DNA of 64,000 nucleotides from Bacteroidia bacterium. GTDB taxonomy: Bacteria; Bacteroidota; Bacteroidia; J057; JADKCL01. The DNA is taken from positions 434,001 through 498,000 of the forward strand of contig JACJYV010000002.1 in assembly GCA_020635905.1 (NCBI GenBank), read 5' to 3'. The notes beneath the pieces were generated by a model that saw only the letters and a program-made list of their open reading frames with translations, was not told the origin of the DNA and did not search any database. Made by a program: the position numbers and the translations under genes. Shown here piece after piece: positions 35,221-44,300 of this stretch (positions are counted from its first letter, which is position 1; the number at the start of each line of letters is the position of its first letter).

Positions 35221-36567
35221 TTGAACTCATTTTTCAGCAGATATCAAACGCATTTCAGGGAAACCCTGAAACTGACCTGGCCGGTCGTGATCGGCCAGCT
35301 GGGTCACATCGGCATCAGCCTGGCTGATAACACCATGATTGGAAATCTGGGTTATAAGTACCTGGCGGCAGCTTCCATTGCCAACGGCTTCTTTTTTCTG
35401 ATCCTGGTGCCCGGCATGGGACTGAGTATGGCCACCACGCCACTCGTGGCGGAGGCGGTCACAGACAAGGAAGCCTGTAAAAATCTTTTCAACCAGAGTT
35501 TCTGGGTCAATTTTTTTGCCAGCCTGGTACTGGCTGCCCTTTGCTGGTCAGGCGTGTACCTGGTTCCATTTCTGGATCAGCCGGCAGAAATTGTGCCCAT
35601 GGTGGGCAGCTACCTGAAAATTCTGGCGGTGAGCATCATCCCCAGCATGGTTTTCCTGACCTATAAACAATTCATAGAAGGGCTTTCCCAAATGCGGCCG
35701 GCCATGTTTATCATGGTTTCCGTGGTTTTGGCCAACGTGGGTCTCAATTATTTGCTGATCTACGGCAAATTTGGTTTTCCCGAACTGGGCCTGGACGGGG
35801 CCGGCTGGGCCACCCTGATCTCGCGCATCTACGGGATGCTGGCCCTGGGCGCCTTTGTGATTTTCAGTCCCCGTTTTAAGGAATACAAGCCCTGGCCCTA
35901 TATTTCAAACATTGGATACAGCCTGGCCAAAAAAATTCTTTCCATTGGCATTCCCAGCAGTTTGCAATATTTTTTCGAAGTGGGCGCTTTTACGGCCTCT
36001 GCACTGTTGGCTGGCCTGATCGGGAGTAAAGCGCTGGCAGCGCATCAGCTGGCTATTCACCTTTCTTCTATTACCTACAGCATTGCCCTGGGTATTTCCT
36101 CTGCCGCAGCCATCCGTGTAGCCAACGCCAAAGGCGAACAAAATCTGATTGGCATGCGCATGGCGGGTTTCAGCTCTGTTTTTCTGGGCATCCTGTTTAT
36201 GTGCTGTTGCGCCATCATTTTTGTACTGGGACGAAATCTGATTCCTGAACTCTATCTGAGCGATCCCGAGGTTCTGCAGATTACCGCCATTCTTTTGCTT
36301 ATCGCGGCCCTGTTTCAGATCAGTGATGGCGTACAAGCCATCACGATTGGTGCCCTGCGCGGCCTCACGGATGTGAAAATTCCTGCAGTCATGACCTTTA
36401 TTGCTTACTGGGTGCTGGGTCTGCCCATTGGCTGGATCCTGGGCATTCTGCTCGACTGGGGTGTGGAAGGGATCTGGGTGGGAATTTCGCTTGGATTGAC
36501 CTTTTCGGCCATCTTTCTCGTGCTCAGATTCAGGTATATGACCCGCAAGGCAAATATTCTGGCCTGA
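35221..36567 (+). CDS. MATE-family multidrug/Na+ antiporter
   Basis: 448 aa from TTG 35221. The frame is open from 35071, but those residues come from the region that codes for the previous gene in another frame, and the family N-terminus starts here (FRETLKLTWPVVIGQLGHIG). About 12 membrane helices in two six-helix halves, with MATE features SLADNTMIGNLGYKYLAAAS, ATTPLVAEAV, FIEGLSQMRPAMFIMVSVVL and GISSAAAIRVANAKGEQN in the second half. It exports cationic drugs or dyes in exchange for Na+ or H+. The non-ATG start next to the upstream stop suggests translational coupling. No regulator is nearby. Confidence 0.88.
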   Translation: MNSFFSRYQTHFRETLKLTWPVVIGQLGHIGISLADNTMIGNLGYKYLAAASIANGFFFLILVPGMGLSMATTPLVAEAVTDKEACKNLFNQSFWVNFFASLVLAALCWSGVYLVPFLDQPAEIVPMVGSYLKILAVSIIPSMVFLTYKQFIEGLSQMRPAMFIMVSVVLANVGLNYLLIYGKFGFPELGLDGAGWATLISRIYGMLALGAFVIFSPRFKEYKPWPYISNIGYSLAKKILSIGIPSSLQYFFEVGAFTASALLAGLIGSKALAAHQLAIHLSSITYSIALGISSAAAIRVANAKGEQNLIGMRMAGFSSVFLGILFMCCCAIIFVLGRNLIPELYLSDPEVLQITAILLLIAALFQISDGVQAITIGALRGLTDVKIPAVMTFIAYWVLGLPIGWILGILLDWGVEGIWVGISLGLTFSAIFLVLRFRYMTRKANILA

Positions 36568-36587
36568 GTTTTTCCAAGGAAAATTTT

Positions 36588-36757
36588 TTTACCACCGAGG
36601 CCACAGAGAGGGTTTGAGCTCATATTTTCGGGCACAAAACGCAAGAGTTCACAGAGCTGTATCGGCGAAAATGCTCTTTGTCCTCAATTTTTAAGCCTTA
36701 TCTTTATTCTAAAAAAAAATCATAAACCACTGATTCTCTGTGATCTCTGTGGTTAAA
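36588..36757. repeat. MITE-like dispersed repeat A, full copy 1 (170 bp)
   Basis: Imperfect terminal inverted repeats: ACCACCGAGGCCACAGAGAG on the left against the complement of CTCTGTGATCTCTGTGGTTA on the right. The interior (CATATTTTCGGGCACAAAAC, GAGTTCACAGAGC, GGCGAAAATGCTCT) recurs in opposite orientation at 58016-58183. No ORF. It lies 20 bp after the MATE gene. Confidence 0.85.
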
Positions 36758-36819
36758 CTTTCATATAGCAGCCCCCTGTGTGAAGCTTTCCTCTTAAGAA
36801 CAACATCGTTACAGGATTC

Positions 36820-36931
36820 CTCCTCTCAACCCACGAAACGCGGAAAACCCCCCTTTGCGGCCTTTGCGTGACCTTTAAACCCTTAAGTTGACGCGCATGG
36901 GATAGCTATCGGGATTGCGTTACGCAAAAAC
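36820..36931. repeat. Partial repeat B plus linking module
   Basis: AACCCACGAAACGCGGAAAA and CCTTTGCGTGACCTTTA match the right end of the repeat family at 13.9-14.5 kb and 63.2 kb. The module CTTAAGTTGACGCGCATGGG and ATAGCTATCGGGATTGCGTT follows; it matches the complement of 13926-13967 at about 39 of 41 bases. Confidence 0.8.
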
Positions 36932-37014
36932 CTTAAAACAACTTCTTTGCAACATTTACGTTACCTATTAACTCAATAACTGGCGTCTCCTTCGTATAAA
37001 GGCCCTTTGGCCCA

Positions 37015-37046
37015 TTTCCGAAAGTCAGGCTAAATCGCTATTTTTG
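37015..37046 (+). promoter_or_regulatory. Bacteroidota-type promoter of the thioredoxin-like gene
   Basis: TTTC at 37015-37018, 20 bp, then TATTTTTG at 37039-37046, a perfect TAnnTTTG. It lies 39 bp before the ATG at 37086. Confidence 0.45.
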
Positions 37047-37085
37047 GTATTGTTGTTGATATCATCTGAGAAAAATACATTTATA

Positions 37086-37634
37086 ATGAAACGTTTATTC
37101 AGCTTATCCTTACTCGTTGCTTTGGTTGGCTTCTTTACACTTCAGGGTTTCAGGACCACGGAGACAACCAATACAGAAGAAATTGAATGGATTTCTTTTG
37201 AAGAAGCCGTGAAAAGGAGCGAAACCAGCAAAAAGAAAATCATCATTGACGTGTACACGGATTGGTGCGGCTGGTGTAAAAAAATGGACAAAGCTACTTT
37301 CCAGGTGGATGGCATTGCCCGCTATGTCAACGCCAATTACCATGCCGTGCGTTTTGATGCCGAGCAAAAAGAGGAGATCGTTTTTGGAGGCAAAACCTAC
37401 AGCTTTGTTCCCCAGGGCAACCGCGGATACCACGAGCTGGCCGCTGCGCTGCTCAACGGCCGCATGAGCTACCCGACGGTGGTTTTTCTGGATGAAAATT
37501 TCAACATGATTCAGCCTCTGCCTGGTTACAAAGGCCCAGAAGACATGGAGCGCATTCTCCACTTTTATGGTGACAACGCTTTCAAAGAAATTACCTGGGA
37601 CGAATTTGCCCAGAGCTTCACTTCGCAACTTTAA
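37086..37634 (+). CDS. Secreted thioredoxin-fold protein
   Basis: 182 aa from ATG 37086 (MKRLFSLSLLVALVGFFTLQ); the upstream open frame (37044) lacks a signal. Thioredoxin fold with active site DWCGWCKK (DVYTDWCGWCKKMDKATF) and a cis-proline region (GRMSYPTVVFLDEN). The family (thioredoxin_7/DUF255-like) acts in the periplasm on disulfides; the CGWC pair suggests reductase or isomerase activity. The insertion between strand 2 and the cis-Pro helix (VFGGKTYSFVPQGNRGYHEL) is common in Bacteroidota members. A good terminator follows. It is flanked by repeat-rich spacers on both sides, so it is probably transcribed alone. Confidence 0.85.
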   Translation: MKRLFSLSLLVALVGFFTLQGFRTTETTNTEEIEWISFEEAVKRSETSKKKIIIDVYTDWCGWCKKMDKATFQVDGIARYVNANYHAVRFDAEQKEEIVFGGKTYSFVPQGNRGYHELAAALLNGRMSYPTVVFLDENFNMIQPLPGYKGPEDMERILHFYGDNAFKEITWDEFAQSFTSQL

Positions 37635-37657
37635 GTTAACCCTCAAAAAAATTTAAG

Positions 37658-37685
37658 AAAGGTCGCTTGCAGCGGCCTTTTTTTA
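37658..37685 (+). terminator. Intrinsic terminator after the thioredoxin-like gene
   Basis: AAAGGTCGC (37658-37666) pairs with GCGGCCTTT (37672-37680), including one G-T pair, with a 5-nt loop and a T7 run. Confidence 0.85.
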
Positions 37686-38153
37686 TTTCGTTTCGTGCGC
37701 GTAGCACTGATTTCAATAATAGTCAAGAGCCATTCACCAAAATGATAACTTTCCATAAGTGCTGATAATCAGGCTCTCCCCTTCCACACATTTTGGGTAA
37801 AACCTATGGAAAACTCAGGTGCAAAAAATCCGCTGTTCACTTGCAAAATATTTTTCTCAGACAGGTTTTCCCTCTTTGTTTCGAACATTGAAATACAACA
37901 AAAAAGTTAATTTAATTTGAACAAGATGTTAGCGGAAATTCACGTGTGAATTTATTCCGTTGATATTGAAATCCACCAAATGTTCAAATGTGAATATTTC
38001 AGTTAAGAGAATGAGACTTAAGAGAATAAAACTTTTTTGATTGTGAACAATTTTTTAGAATTGTGCGTAACGAGAAATCCAAGGGTTGAAAAAATGAATT
38101 ATCCCCACAATTCACAGCCCTAATACTATTAAAAAGAATTTTAAAAAAAGAAG
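37686..38153. other. AT-rich gene-free region before nadA
   Basis: 468 bp with no credible gene. It holds two TTCAnnnGTGAA dyads (listed separately), a TTATCCCCACA word near 38099 that is one base off a DnaA box, and AT-rich runs just before nadA. The nadA promoter must lie here, but I cannot place it. Confidence 0.6.
37936..37994. promoter_or_regulatory. Two TTCAnnnGTGAA dyads, possible nadA operator
   Basis: AAATTCACGTGTGAATTT (37936-37953) is an 8-bp inverted repeat with a 2-bp centre. TTCAAATGTGAA (37983-37994) repeats the same half sites 44 bp downstream. Both lie within 220 bp of nadA. The binding protein is unknown. Confidence 0.4.
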
Positions 38154-39170
38154 ATGTTGGTATATAAGACTGTGGAAGAAAAAATGAAGCGGATCGATAA
38201 GGTCGGCTTCCTGGACCTCGACATTGATCCCACCCTGGATCTCTTTGAGGAAATTGAAAAACTGAAAAAAGAAAAAAACGCCATCCTGCTGGCGCATTAT
38301 TATCAGGAAGGCGATATCCAGGACGTCGCAGATTTCGTGGGCGATTCCCTGGGCCTGGCTCAGCAGGCCGCAAAGACGGATGCCGAAATCATCGTTTTCG
38401 CCGGCGTGCACTTCATGGCCGAAACGGCCAAGATTCTGAATCCGCACAAGACCGTGCTCCTGCCCGACCTCAATGCCGGCTGCAGTCTTTCAGATTCCTG
38501 TCCGCCCGAAAAATTTGCCGCCTGGAAGGCTGCGAATTATCCCGACCACAAAGTCGTGACTTACATCAACTGCTCGGCGGCCCTCAAAGCCATGAGCGAC
38601 GTGATCGTGACCAGCTCCAATGCGATTGGGGTGGTGGAATCTTTCCCGAAAGATGAAAAACTGATTTTTGCGCCAGACAAAAATCTGGGCGCTTACGTTG
38701 CGGAAAAAACCGGCCGCGATCTGGTGCTGTGGAACGGTTCCTGCATGGTGCACGAGATTTTCAGCTATAAAAAAGCAGTTGAATTAAAAACCCGTCATCC
38801 ACAGGCCCAGCTGATTGCCCATCCTGAATGCGAATCTCATATCCTCGAACTGGCCGATTTCATTGGTTCAACCACTGGTTTATTGAAATACACGCAAAAA
38901 TCTGATTGCAAAGAATTTATTGTGCTTACTGAATCAGGAATTTTGCACAAAATGCGCAAAGAATCTCCTGACAAAATCTTCCATGCCGGCCTGAGCGACT
39001 CTACCTGTGCCTGCAACGATTGTCCGCACATGAAGCTGAATACCATGGAAAAACTGTACATCTGTCTGAAGTATGGAGCTCCTGAAGTGACCGTGGAAGC
39101 TGAAACCAGCAAAAAAGCTTTGCTGCCTATTCAACGCATGCTTGATATCAGCGCCAAACTGGGTTTGTAG
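38154..39170 (+). CDS. nadA: Quinolinate synthase A
   Basis: 338 aa from ATG 38154; ATG 38184 (MKRIDKVGFL) is also possible. Characteristic regions are NAILLAHYYQEGDIQDVADF, VFAGVHFMAETAKILNP, LPDLNAGCSLSDSCP, YINCSAALKAMSDVIVTSSN, LWNGSCMVHEIFS and AHPECESHI. The cysteines of AGCSLSDSC, NGSC and CACNDCPHM supply the three ligands of the [4Fe-4S] cluster. The enzyme condenses iminoaspartate with dihydroxyacetone phosphate to quinolinate in NAD synthesis. No nadB or nadC is in the window. The dyads upstream may be its control site. Length is normal for the family. Confidence 0.95.
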   Translation: MLVYKTVEEKMKRIDKVGFLDLDIDPTLDLFEEIEKLKKEKNAILLAHYYQEGDIQDVADFVGDSLGLAQQAAKTDAEIIVFAGVHFMAETAKILNPHKTVLLPDLNAGCSLSDSCPPEKFAAWKAANYPDHKVVTYINCSAALKAMSDVIVTSSNAIGVVESFPKDEKLIFAPDKNLGAYVAEKTGRDLVLWNGSCMVHEIFSYKKAVELKTRHPQAQLIAHPECESHILELADFIGSTTGLLKYTQKSDCKEFIVLTESGILHKMRKESPDKIFHAGLSDSTCACNDCPHMKLNTMEKLYICLKYGAPEVTVEAETSKKALLPIQRMLDISAKLGL

Positions 39171-39234
39171 CCTTCGTCCAACTTTTTATTGAATGTTCTC
39201 CTGAAAGGAAATTCTTTTTCGGGCAATAATCCTT

Positions 39235-39242
39235 TAGCTTTG
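39235..39242 (+). promoter_or_regulatory. Possible -7 element before thiL
   Basis: TAGCTTTG is a perfect TAnnTTTG box 34 bp before thiL. No good TTTG partner sits 19-21 bp upstream, so the assignment is weak. Confidence 0.25.
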
Positions 39243-39276
39243 TGCTTTTCAAAAGTTTCAACAGAAATTTTCCAGC

Positions 39277-40332
39277 ATGAGTGATGTATTTCCTGAAGAT
39301 TTGACCCCCATCAGTGAATTGGGCGAATTTGGTCTGATCGAAAAACTGACTTCACCTTTTCGCATTCGCCGGCCGGCCACTTTGAAAGCAGTGGGCGACG
39401 ATGCCGCCGTTTACCGGGTTGGAAATGGAAAAGTGCATGTGGTTTCCACGGATTTGTTGATGGAAGGCATTCACTTTGATCTGACTTACGCTCCGTTGAA
39501 ACATGTTGGTTATAAAGCAGTTATTGTAAATCTGAGTGATATTTATGCGATGAACGCCATGCCGTTTGGCATCACGGTTTCCATTGCCATGAGCAACAGA
39601 TTTACTCTCGAAGCGATGGAAGCTTTTTACGAAGGAGTTAAAGTTGCCTGCGATGAACATAATGTGGATCTGCTGGGTGGAGATACTTCCAGTTCGCATA
39701 CAGGATTGTGCATTTCAATTACAGCATTGGGTGAAGCAGACGAGGATAAAGTGGTGTATCGCAACGGGGCCCGGGAAAATAATCTCATTTGTGTGAGCGG
39801 TGATCTGGGTGGAGGTTATGCAGGATTGAATGTGCTCGAAAGGGAAAAAAGAGCTTTTCTGGCCAATCCAGATCTGCAGCCAGAGCTGGTGGGTTATGAC
39901 TATGTGGTGGGACGGGTTTTGAAACCAGAAGCCCGTCGGCCTGTGATCGAAGTACTTGAAAAAGAAGGCATTCTGCCTACTTCCATGATTGATATCAGTG
40001 ATGGCCTCACTTCAGAGTTGTATCACATTTGCAATCACTCCCGCACGGGAGCCACCATTTACGAAGAGAAATTGCCTATTGATCCAGAAACCTGGAAAGT
40101 GGCCGAGGAATTCAAAATTTCTGCTTCAACCTTTGCCCTGAATGGCGGCGACGATTACGAATTGCTTTTCACCGTGAAACTTGAAGACTTTGACAAAGTC
40201 TCCCGCATCAGCGAAATTCATGTAATTGGGCACATCACAGAGCCCAGCCAGGGAGTCAACATGGTCCTCCGTTCAGGCGGCGTGGTCGAGCTGGAAGCCC
40301 AGGGCTGGCAACATTTTTCCAGTGAGAAATGA
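39277..40332 (+). CDS. thiL: Thiamine-monophosphate kinase
   Basis: 351 aa. Family motifs appear in order: GDDAAVYRV near residue 35, STDLLMEGIHFDL with the metal-binding Asp, KAVIVNLSDIYAMNAMP, LLGGDTSSSHTGLCISITAL, VSGDLGGGYAGL, MIDISDGLTSELYHIC and GGDDYELLF. The enzyme phosphorylates thiamine monophosphate to the pyrophosphate cofactor using ATP. The N-terminal extension with ISELGEFGLIEKLTSPF is usual for Bacteroidota. The stop codon lies in a GAGATTTTGAGATTTCAGAT repeat that continues downstream. It stands alone, with no other thiamine gene nearby. Confidence 0.93.
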   Translation: MSDVFPEDLTPISELGEFGLIEKLTSPFRIRRPATLKAVGDDAAVYRVGNGKVHVVSTDLLMEGIHFDLTYAPLKHVGYKAVIVNLSDIYAMNAMPFGITVSIAMSNRFTLEAMEAFYEGVKVACDEHNVDLLGGDTSSSHTGLCISITALGEADEDKVVYRNGARENNLICVSGDLGGGYAGLNVLEREKRAFLANPDLQPELVGYDYVVGRVLKPEARRPVIEVLEKEGILPTSMIDISDGLTSELYHICNHSRTGATIYEEKLPIDPETWKVAEEFKISASTFALNGGDDYELLFTVKLEDFDKVSRISEIHVIGHITEPSQGVNMVLRSGGVVELEAQGWQHFSSEK

Positions 40333-40415
40333 GATTTTGAGATTTCAGATGTCAGACTATACTAAATTACATCCATCTCTTAAATCTAATTTCTAATCAT
40401 CTAAAATCTACCAGA
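40330..40415. repeat. GAGATTTT / CTAAAATCT word repeat between thiL and the exonuclease gene
   Basis: The thiL stop codon is the TGA of a TGAGATTTTGAGATTTCAGA run. The other end reads AATCATCTAAAATCTACCAG and stops at the ATG of the next gene. The arms pair imperfectly as inverted repeats. Confidence 0.55.
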
Positions 40416-41183
40416 ATGATTTCAATCGTCTCTTACAACATCAATGGAATCCGGGCTGCGGTCAATCGTGGATTGTTTGACTGGGTTGGGAAGAAAAATC
40501 CAGACATCATTTGCTTTCAGGAACTGAAGGCCTGGCCCGACCAGGTGGGAGACGATATTCTGAAACCCCTGGGTTATAATTCCTGGTGGCACCATGCCAC
40601 CTCAAAGAAGGGCTATTCAGGCGTAGCCATTTATTCCAAAATCGAACCCAAACACGTGGAGATTGGCTGCGGCATGGAAAAGTACGACCAGGAAGGCCGC
40701 GTGATTCGGGCTGATTTCAATGATTTTTCTGTGATTTCGCTGTATCTGCCATCAGGTACCACGGGCGATGTGCGCCAGGATTTCAAAGAAGAATTCATGG
40801 ATGACTTCTACCATTACATCCAGGATTTGAAAAAATCCATTCCCAATCTCATCATTTGCGGGGATTATAATATTTGCCACAAGGAAATTGACATTCACAA
40901 TCCGTCAGGCAATAAGAATAATTCGGGCTTTCTGCCCCATGAGCGCGAATGGGTTACCAAATTTCTGGAAGGAGGATTTACAGACAGTTTTCGCAAATTC
41001 AACCAGGGTCCTGACCAGTACACCTGGTGGACTTTCCGGGCAGGCGCCCGGGGCAATAACAAAGGCTGGCGCATTGATTATCAGATGGTTTCCAACGAAA
41101 TGGCCGACCGTTGTGTGGATGCCCGCATCCATGCAGATGCTGTTCATTCAGACCATTGCCCCATTGAATTGATTATTAAGTGA
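40416..41183 (+). CDS. xth: Exodeoxyribonuclease III / AP endonuclease
   Basis: 255 aa. The EEP-fold catalytic residues are visible: SYNINGIRAA (Asn), ICFQELKA (Glu, metal ligand), CGDYNICHKEIDI (Asp and Asn), RIDYQMVSN, and the terminal HSDHCPI with catalytic His. The enzyme cuts DNA at abasic sites and trims 3' ends during base excision repair. The length is usual for ExoIII/ExoA. The sequence is closer to the bacterial ExoA group, with a Y/F-rich substrate loop (YTWWTFRAGARGNNKGWRID). No other repair gene is adjacent. The stop codon lies at the start of another GAGATGTCAGA word repeat. Confidence 0.93.
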   Translation: MISIVSYNINGIRAAVNRGLFDWVGKKNPDIICFQELKAWPDQVGDDILKPLGYNSWWHHATSKKGYSGVAIYSKIEPKHVEIGCGMEKYDQEGRVIRADFNDFSVISLYLPSGTTGDVRQDFKEEFMDDFYHYIQDLKKSIPNLIICGDYNICHKEIDIHNPSGNKNNSGFLPHEREWVTKFLEGGFTDSFRKFNQGPDQYTWWTFRAGARGNNKGWRIDYQMVSNEMADRCVDARIHADAVHSDHCPIELIIK

Positions 41184-41290
41184 GATGTCAGACGTTTAGA
41201 TGACAGATGTCAGAGATGAGCCAACAGAGATGGGTTCAATTTGTTTTTCTTCAAACCTGTCTAAAATCTATTATCTAACAGCCTAATATC
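41181..41290. repeat. Word repeat after the exonuclease gene
   Basis: From the stop codon onward, GTGAGATGTCAGACGTTTAG and GACAGATGTCAGAGATGAG alternate; the right side carries CTGTCTAAAATCTATTATCT. It is the fourth spacer of this kind in the window. Confidence 0.5.
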
Positions 41291-41337
41291 TTTATATTTA
41301 TACTTTTCCCCCGAAAAAATCGTAGGGAGTAAAAGGT

Positions 41338-44300
41338 TTGAACACTGTGGATAGAAACGAAAATACTCTTGTAGGACACATACAGGCATTTCGTAAGAAA
41401 TACTATGCCAATCAGATCCTGCGCGGCTCCATTTTTCTCTTGCTCATCGTCAGCTCGATTCTGTTTATTTCCATCCTGGGAGAAGGTTTGCTGGGTTTTT
41501 CCAGTGGAGTTCGAACGGGATTATTCTTTGGCCTCTTAACTGTCTTTCTGCTCGTATTGGGCAGAATGGTACTTTGGCCATTGTCCAAAATGGTCAACCT
41601 GTCTCAGGGCCTGACTGACATGGAGATTGCCCGCATCGTACGCCGTCATTTTCCCAACATCGACGACAAGCTGATCAATCTGCTGGAACTGAAAGGCAAT
41701 TCCTCAGAAAATAACGCTCTGGCCATTGCGGCCATTGAGCAGAAAACCAATGAGTTGGCTCCCGTTCCCTTTGCCAATGCCATCAATTTTCGGGTCAATT
41801 TCAAGTACGCCCGTTATCTGCTGGTGCCGCTCTTGCTGTTTGCCCTCTTTTTCATCGTCACTCCCAGGTTGATGATGGATGGTTCGACCCGTCTCATCAA
41901 CTTCAAGAAAGAATTTGTTGCACCTCCCCCCTTCTCCATTCAGATCCAAAACCACCCTGATCAGCTGATTGCTGGCCAGGATTACAAACTGCAGACCCAT
42001 TTGAAGGGCGAGGAACTTCCCAAAGAATTGTATCTCTACCTCAAAAAGGATTCTGAAGAAGAATTTGTCAGCTATCCCATGAACAGTGAAATGGCGGATA
42101 AATTTTTCTATGAGTTCAATGATTTGAAGGAAAATTTTGAATACTTCATTGGAAATGAGAAGGTTAAGTCAGATAAACTGGATGTGACCGTACTCAAAAG
42201 ACCTTCCATCAAGCGTTTCAGGGTTTTGGTGGAATACCCGGGTTATACGGGATTGGGTACAGACACCCTTTCCGAAAACATTGGAGACTTTAAAGTGCTG
42301 AAAGGCAGTAAATTAACCTGGATGCTGGAAGCTGCTGGCGACCTCGACCGGGTGGTTTACGTTGGCCGTGATACGAGTAAATTTACCCTGAGTGAAAACG
42401 GAGAATTTTACCAGCACCAGCGCCGTCTGCTGGAGGATGAGCAGTATTTCATTTCACTTACTTCCAAACAGCGCATCCAGAACATTGATACCGTTCGTTA
42501 CCACATTGACGTGATCACGGACCGTTTTCCTTCCGTGTTTGTGGACAGCCCGGGTCAGGATTTCCAGGCAGATTTCAATATGAGCATGCCCCTGGATTTC
42601 GAGATTTCTGATGACTATGGTTTTTCCAAACTGTCTCTTTTTTACCGTTTTGTGGATTCTGAAAACGACGACAAAAAGACAGACGACTATCAGGAAGTTT
42701 CCCTGGATGTGAAGAAACGCGAATTATTGCAGCGCAAAGCCTTTGAACTCGATCTGGACGGATTGGGCATGGAGGAAGGCGACCGGGTTGAATATTTCAT
42801 CAAAGTCTGGGACAACGATTTCATCACGGGTCCCAAGTTCAGTGTATCGTCCGTTTTTACCATCAATTATCTGAGTCTGGAAGAGAAGTACGAGGAAGCG
42901 GGTGAGAACCAGGAAAAGATGGATAAGATGCTGAAGGAAATGCAGGAGAAGGCTGAGGAGTTGAACGAGGGTTATAAGAAAATGGAAGAGAAATTGCTCA
43001 ACCAGAAAAAACTCTCCTATGACGACCGCAAGGAATTGAAAAAGATGCTGGAGCAGCAACAATCTGTGCGGGAAGAAATGTCTATGCTGCAAAAGGAGTT
43101 GGAGAAGAATAAGGAAATGCTGGAAAACAACTCCATGATCTCTCAGCGCACCCTGGAGAAATACGAAAAGCTCAATGATTTCCTCAAAGACATGGACAAT
43201 CCCAAGCTGGACGAGATGATGAAGAAAATGCAGGAGAACATGGAGAAGCTCGATCCTGAGGACATCAAAAAGAATCTGGAGCAGATGAAACTGGACGAGG
43301 AGGAAATTGAGAAATCCATAGAGCGCACCATGGAACTGCTCAAGCAACTCGAAGTGCAGCAGAAGATAGAAGAAACCCTCAATAAGCTTGAAAATCTCAA
43401 AGACAAGCAGGAAATGCTGAATGAGAAGCTGGAGGATACCAACAAGAATAACAAAGAGGCCATGGACAAACTGGCCGAAAAGCAGAAGGAGTTGGAGAAG
43501 GAAATGGAGAAGATCAAGGAGGAATTGAAGGAACTGGAGGAGATGAAGAAAGACACGGAAACTCCTGATGAAGAGGAAATGGGCGATCTGGAAAAGGATG
43601 CAGAGGAAACCCAGGAGGATATGCAGGAGTCTGAGCAGCAGATGCAGGAAGGCAAAAAGAAGGAAGGATCTGAATCTCAGAAGAATGCGCAGAAGAAAAT
43701 GGAGCAGATGATCCAGAAACTGCAGGACATGCAGTTTGGAGATATGCAGCAGCAGGATCAGGCCAACCTGGACAATCTGCGGGAAATCCTCGAAAACCTG
43801 CTGGCTCTCTCCTTTGATCAGGAAGATCTGCGTGACGAAGTCAAGGAGTTGCGCTATGGAGATCCTCAGCTGGTCAAGAAAGGTCAATCCCAAAAGGAAC
43901 TGCAGGACGACATGGAAATGGTGCAGGACAGTCTGGAGGAATTGGCCAAAAAGGTATTTGAGATCGAAAAATTCATCCTGGACGAATCTGGCAAAGCTGT
44001 GGAAGCCATGGAAAGTTCCCAGGATTTCATTCGCAATAAGCAGACCAATGAAGTGGTGAATCGCCAGACCCAGGCCATGACCAGCATCAACAACCTGGCC
44101 AATATGCTATCAGACGTAATGCAATCCATGCAACAGCAGATGAAAAGCAATAAACCAGGTCAGGGTATGTGCAAAAAACCGGGCGGAAATGGCAAGCCCA
44201 GTATGCAGCAATTGGGCAAGCAGCAGGGCAAACTGAACGGTCAGATGCAGGAAATGCTCAAAGGCATGGAAGGTGGCAAAGGAACGGATCCTGGTAAACT

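Noticed and set aside
42724..43893. 389-aa antisense ORF opposite the DUF4175-like gene
   Set aside because: It is a by-product of the Glu/Lys-rich coiled coil: the complement of GAG/AAG-rich DNA stays open and codes for Leu/Phe-rich sequence with no family features.
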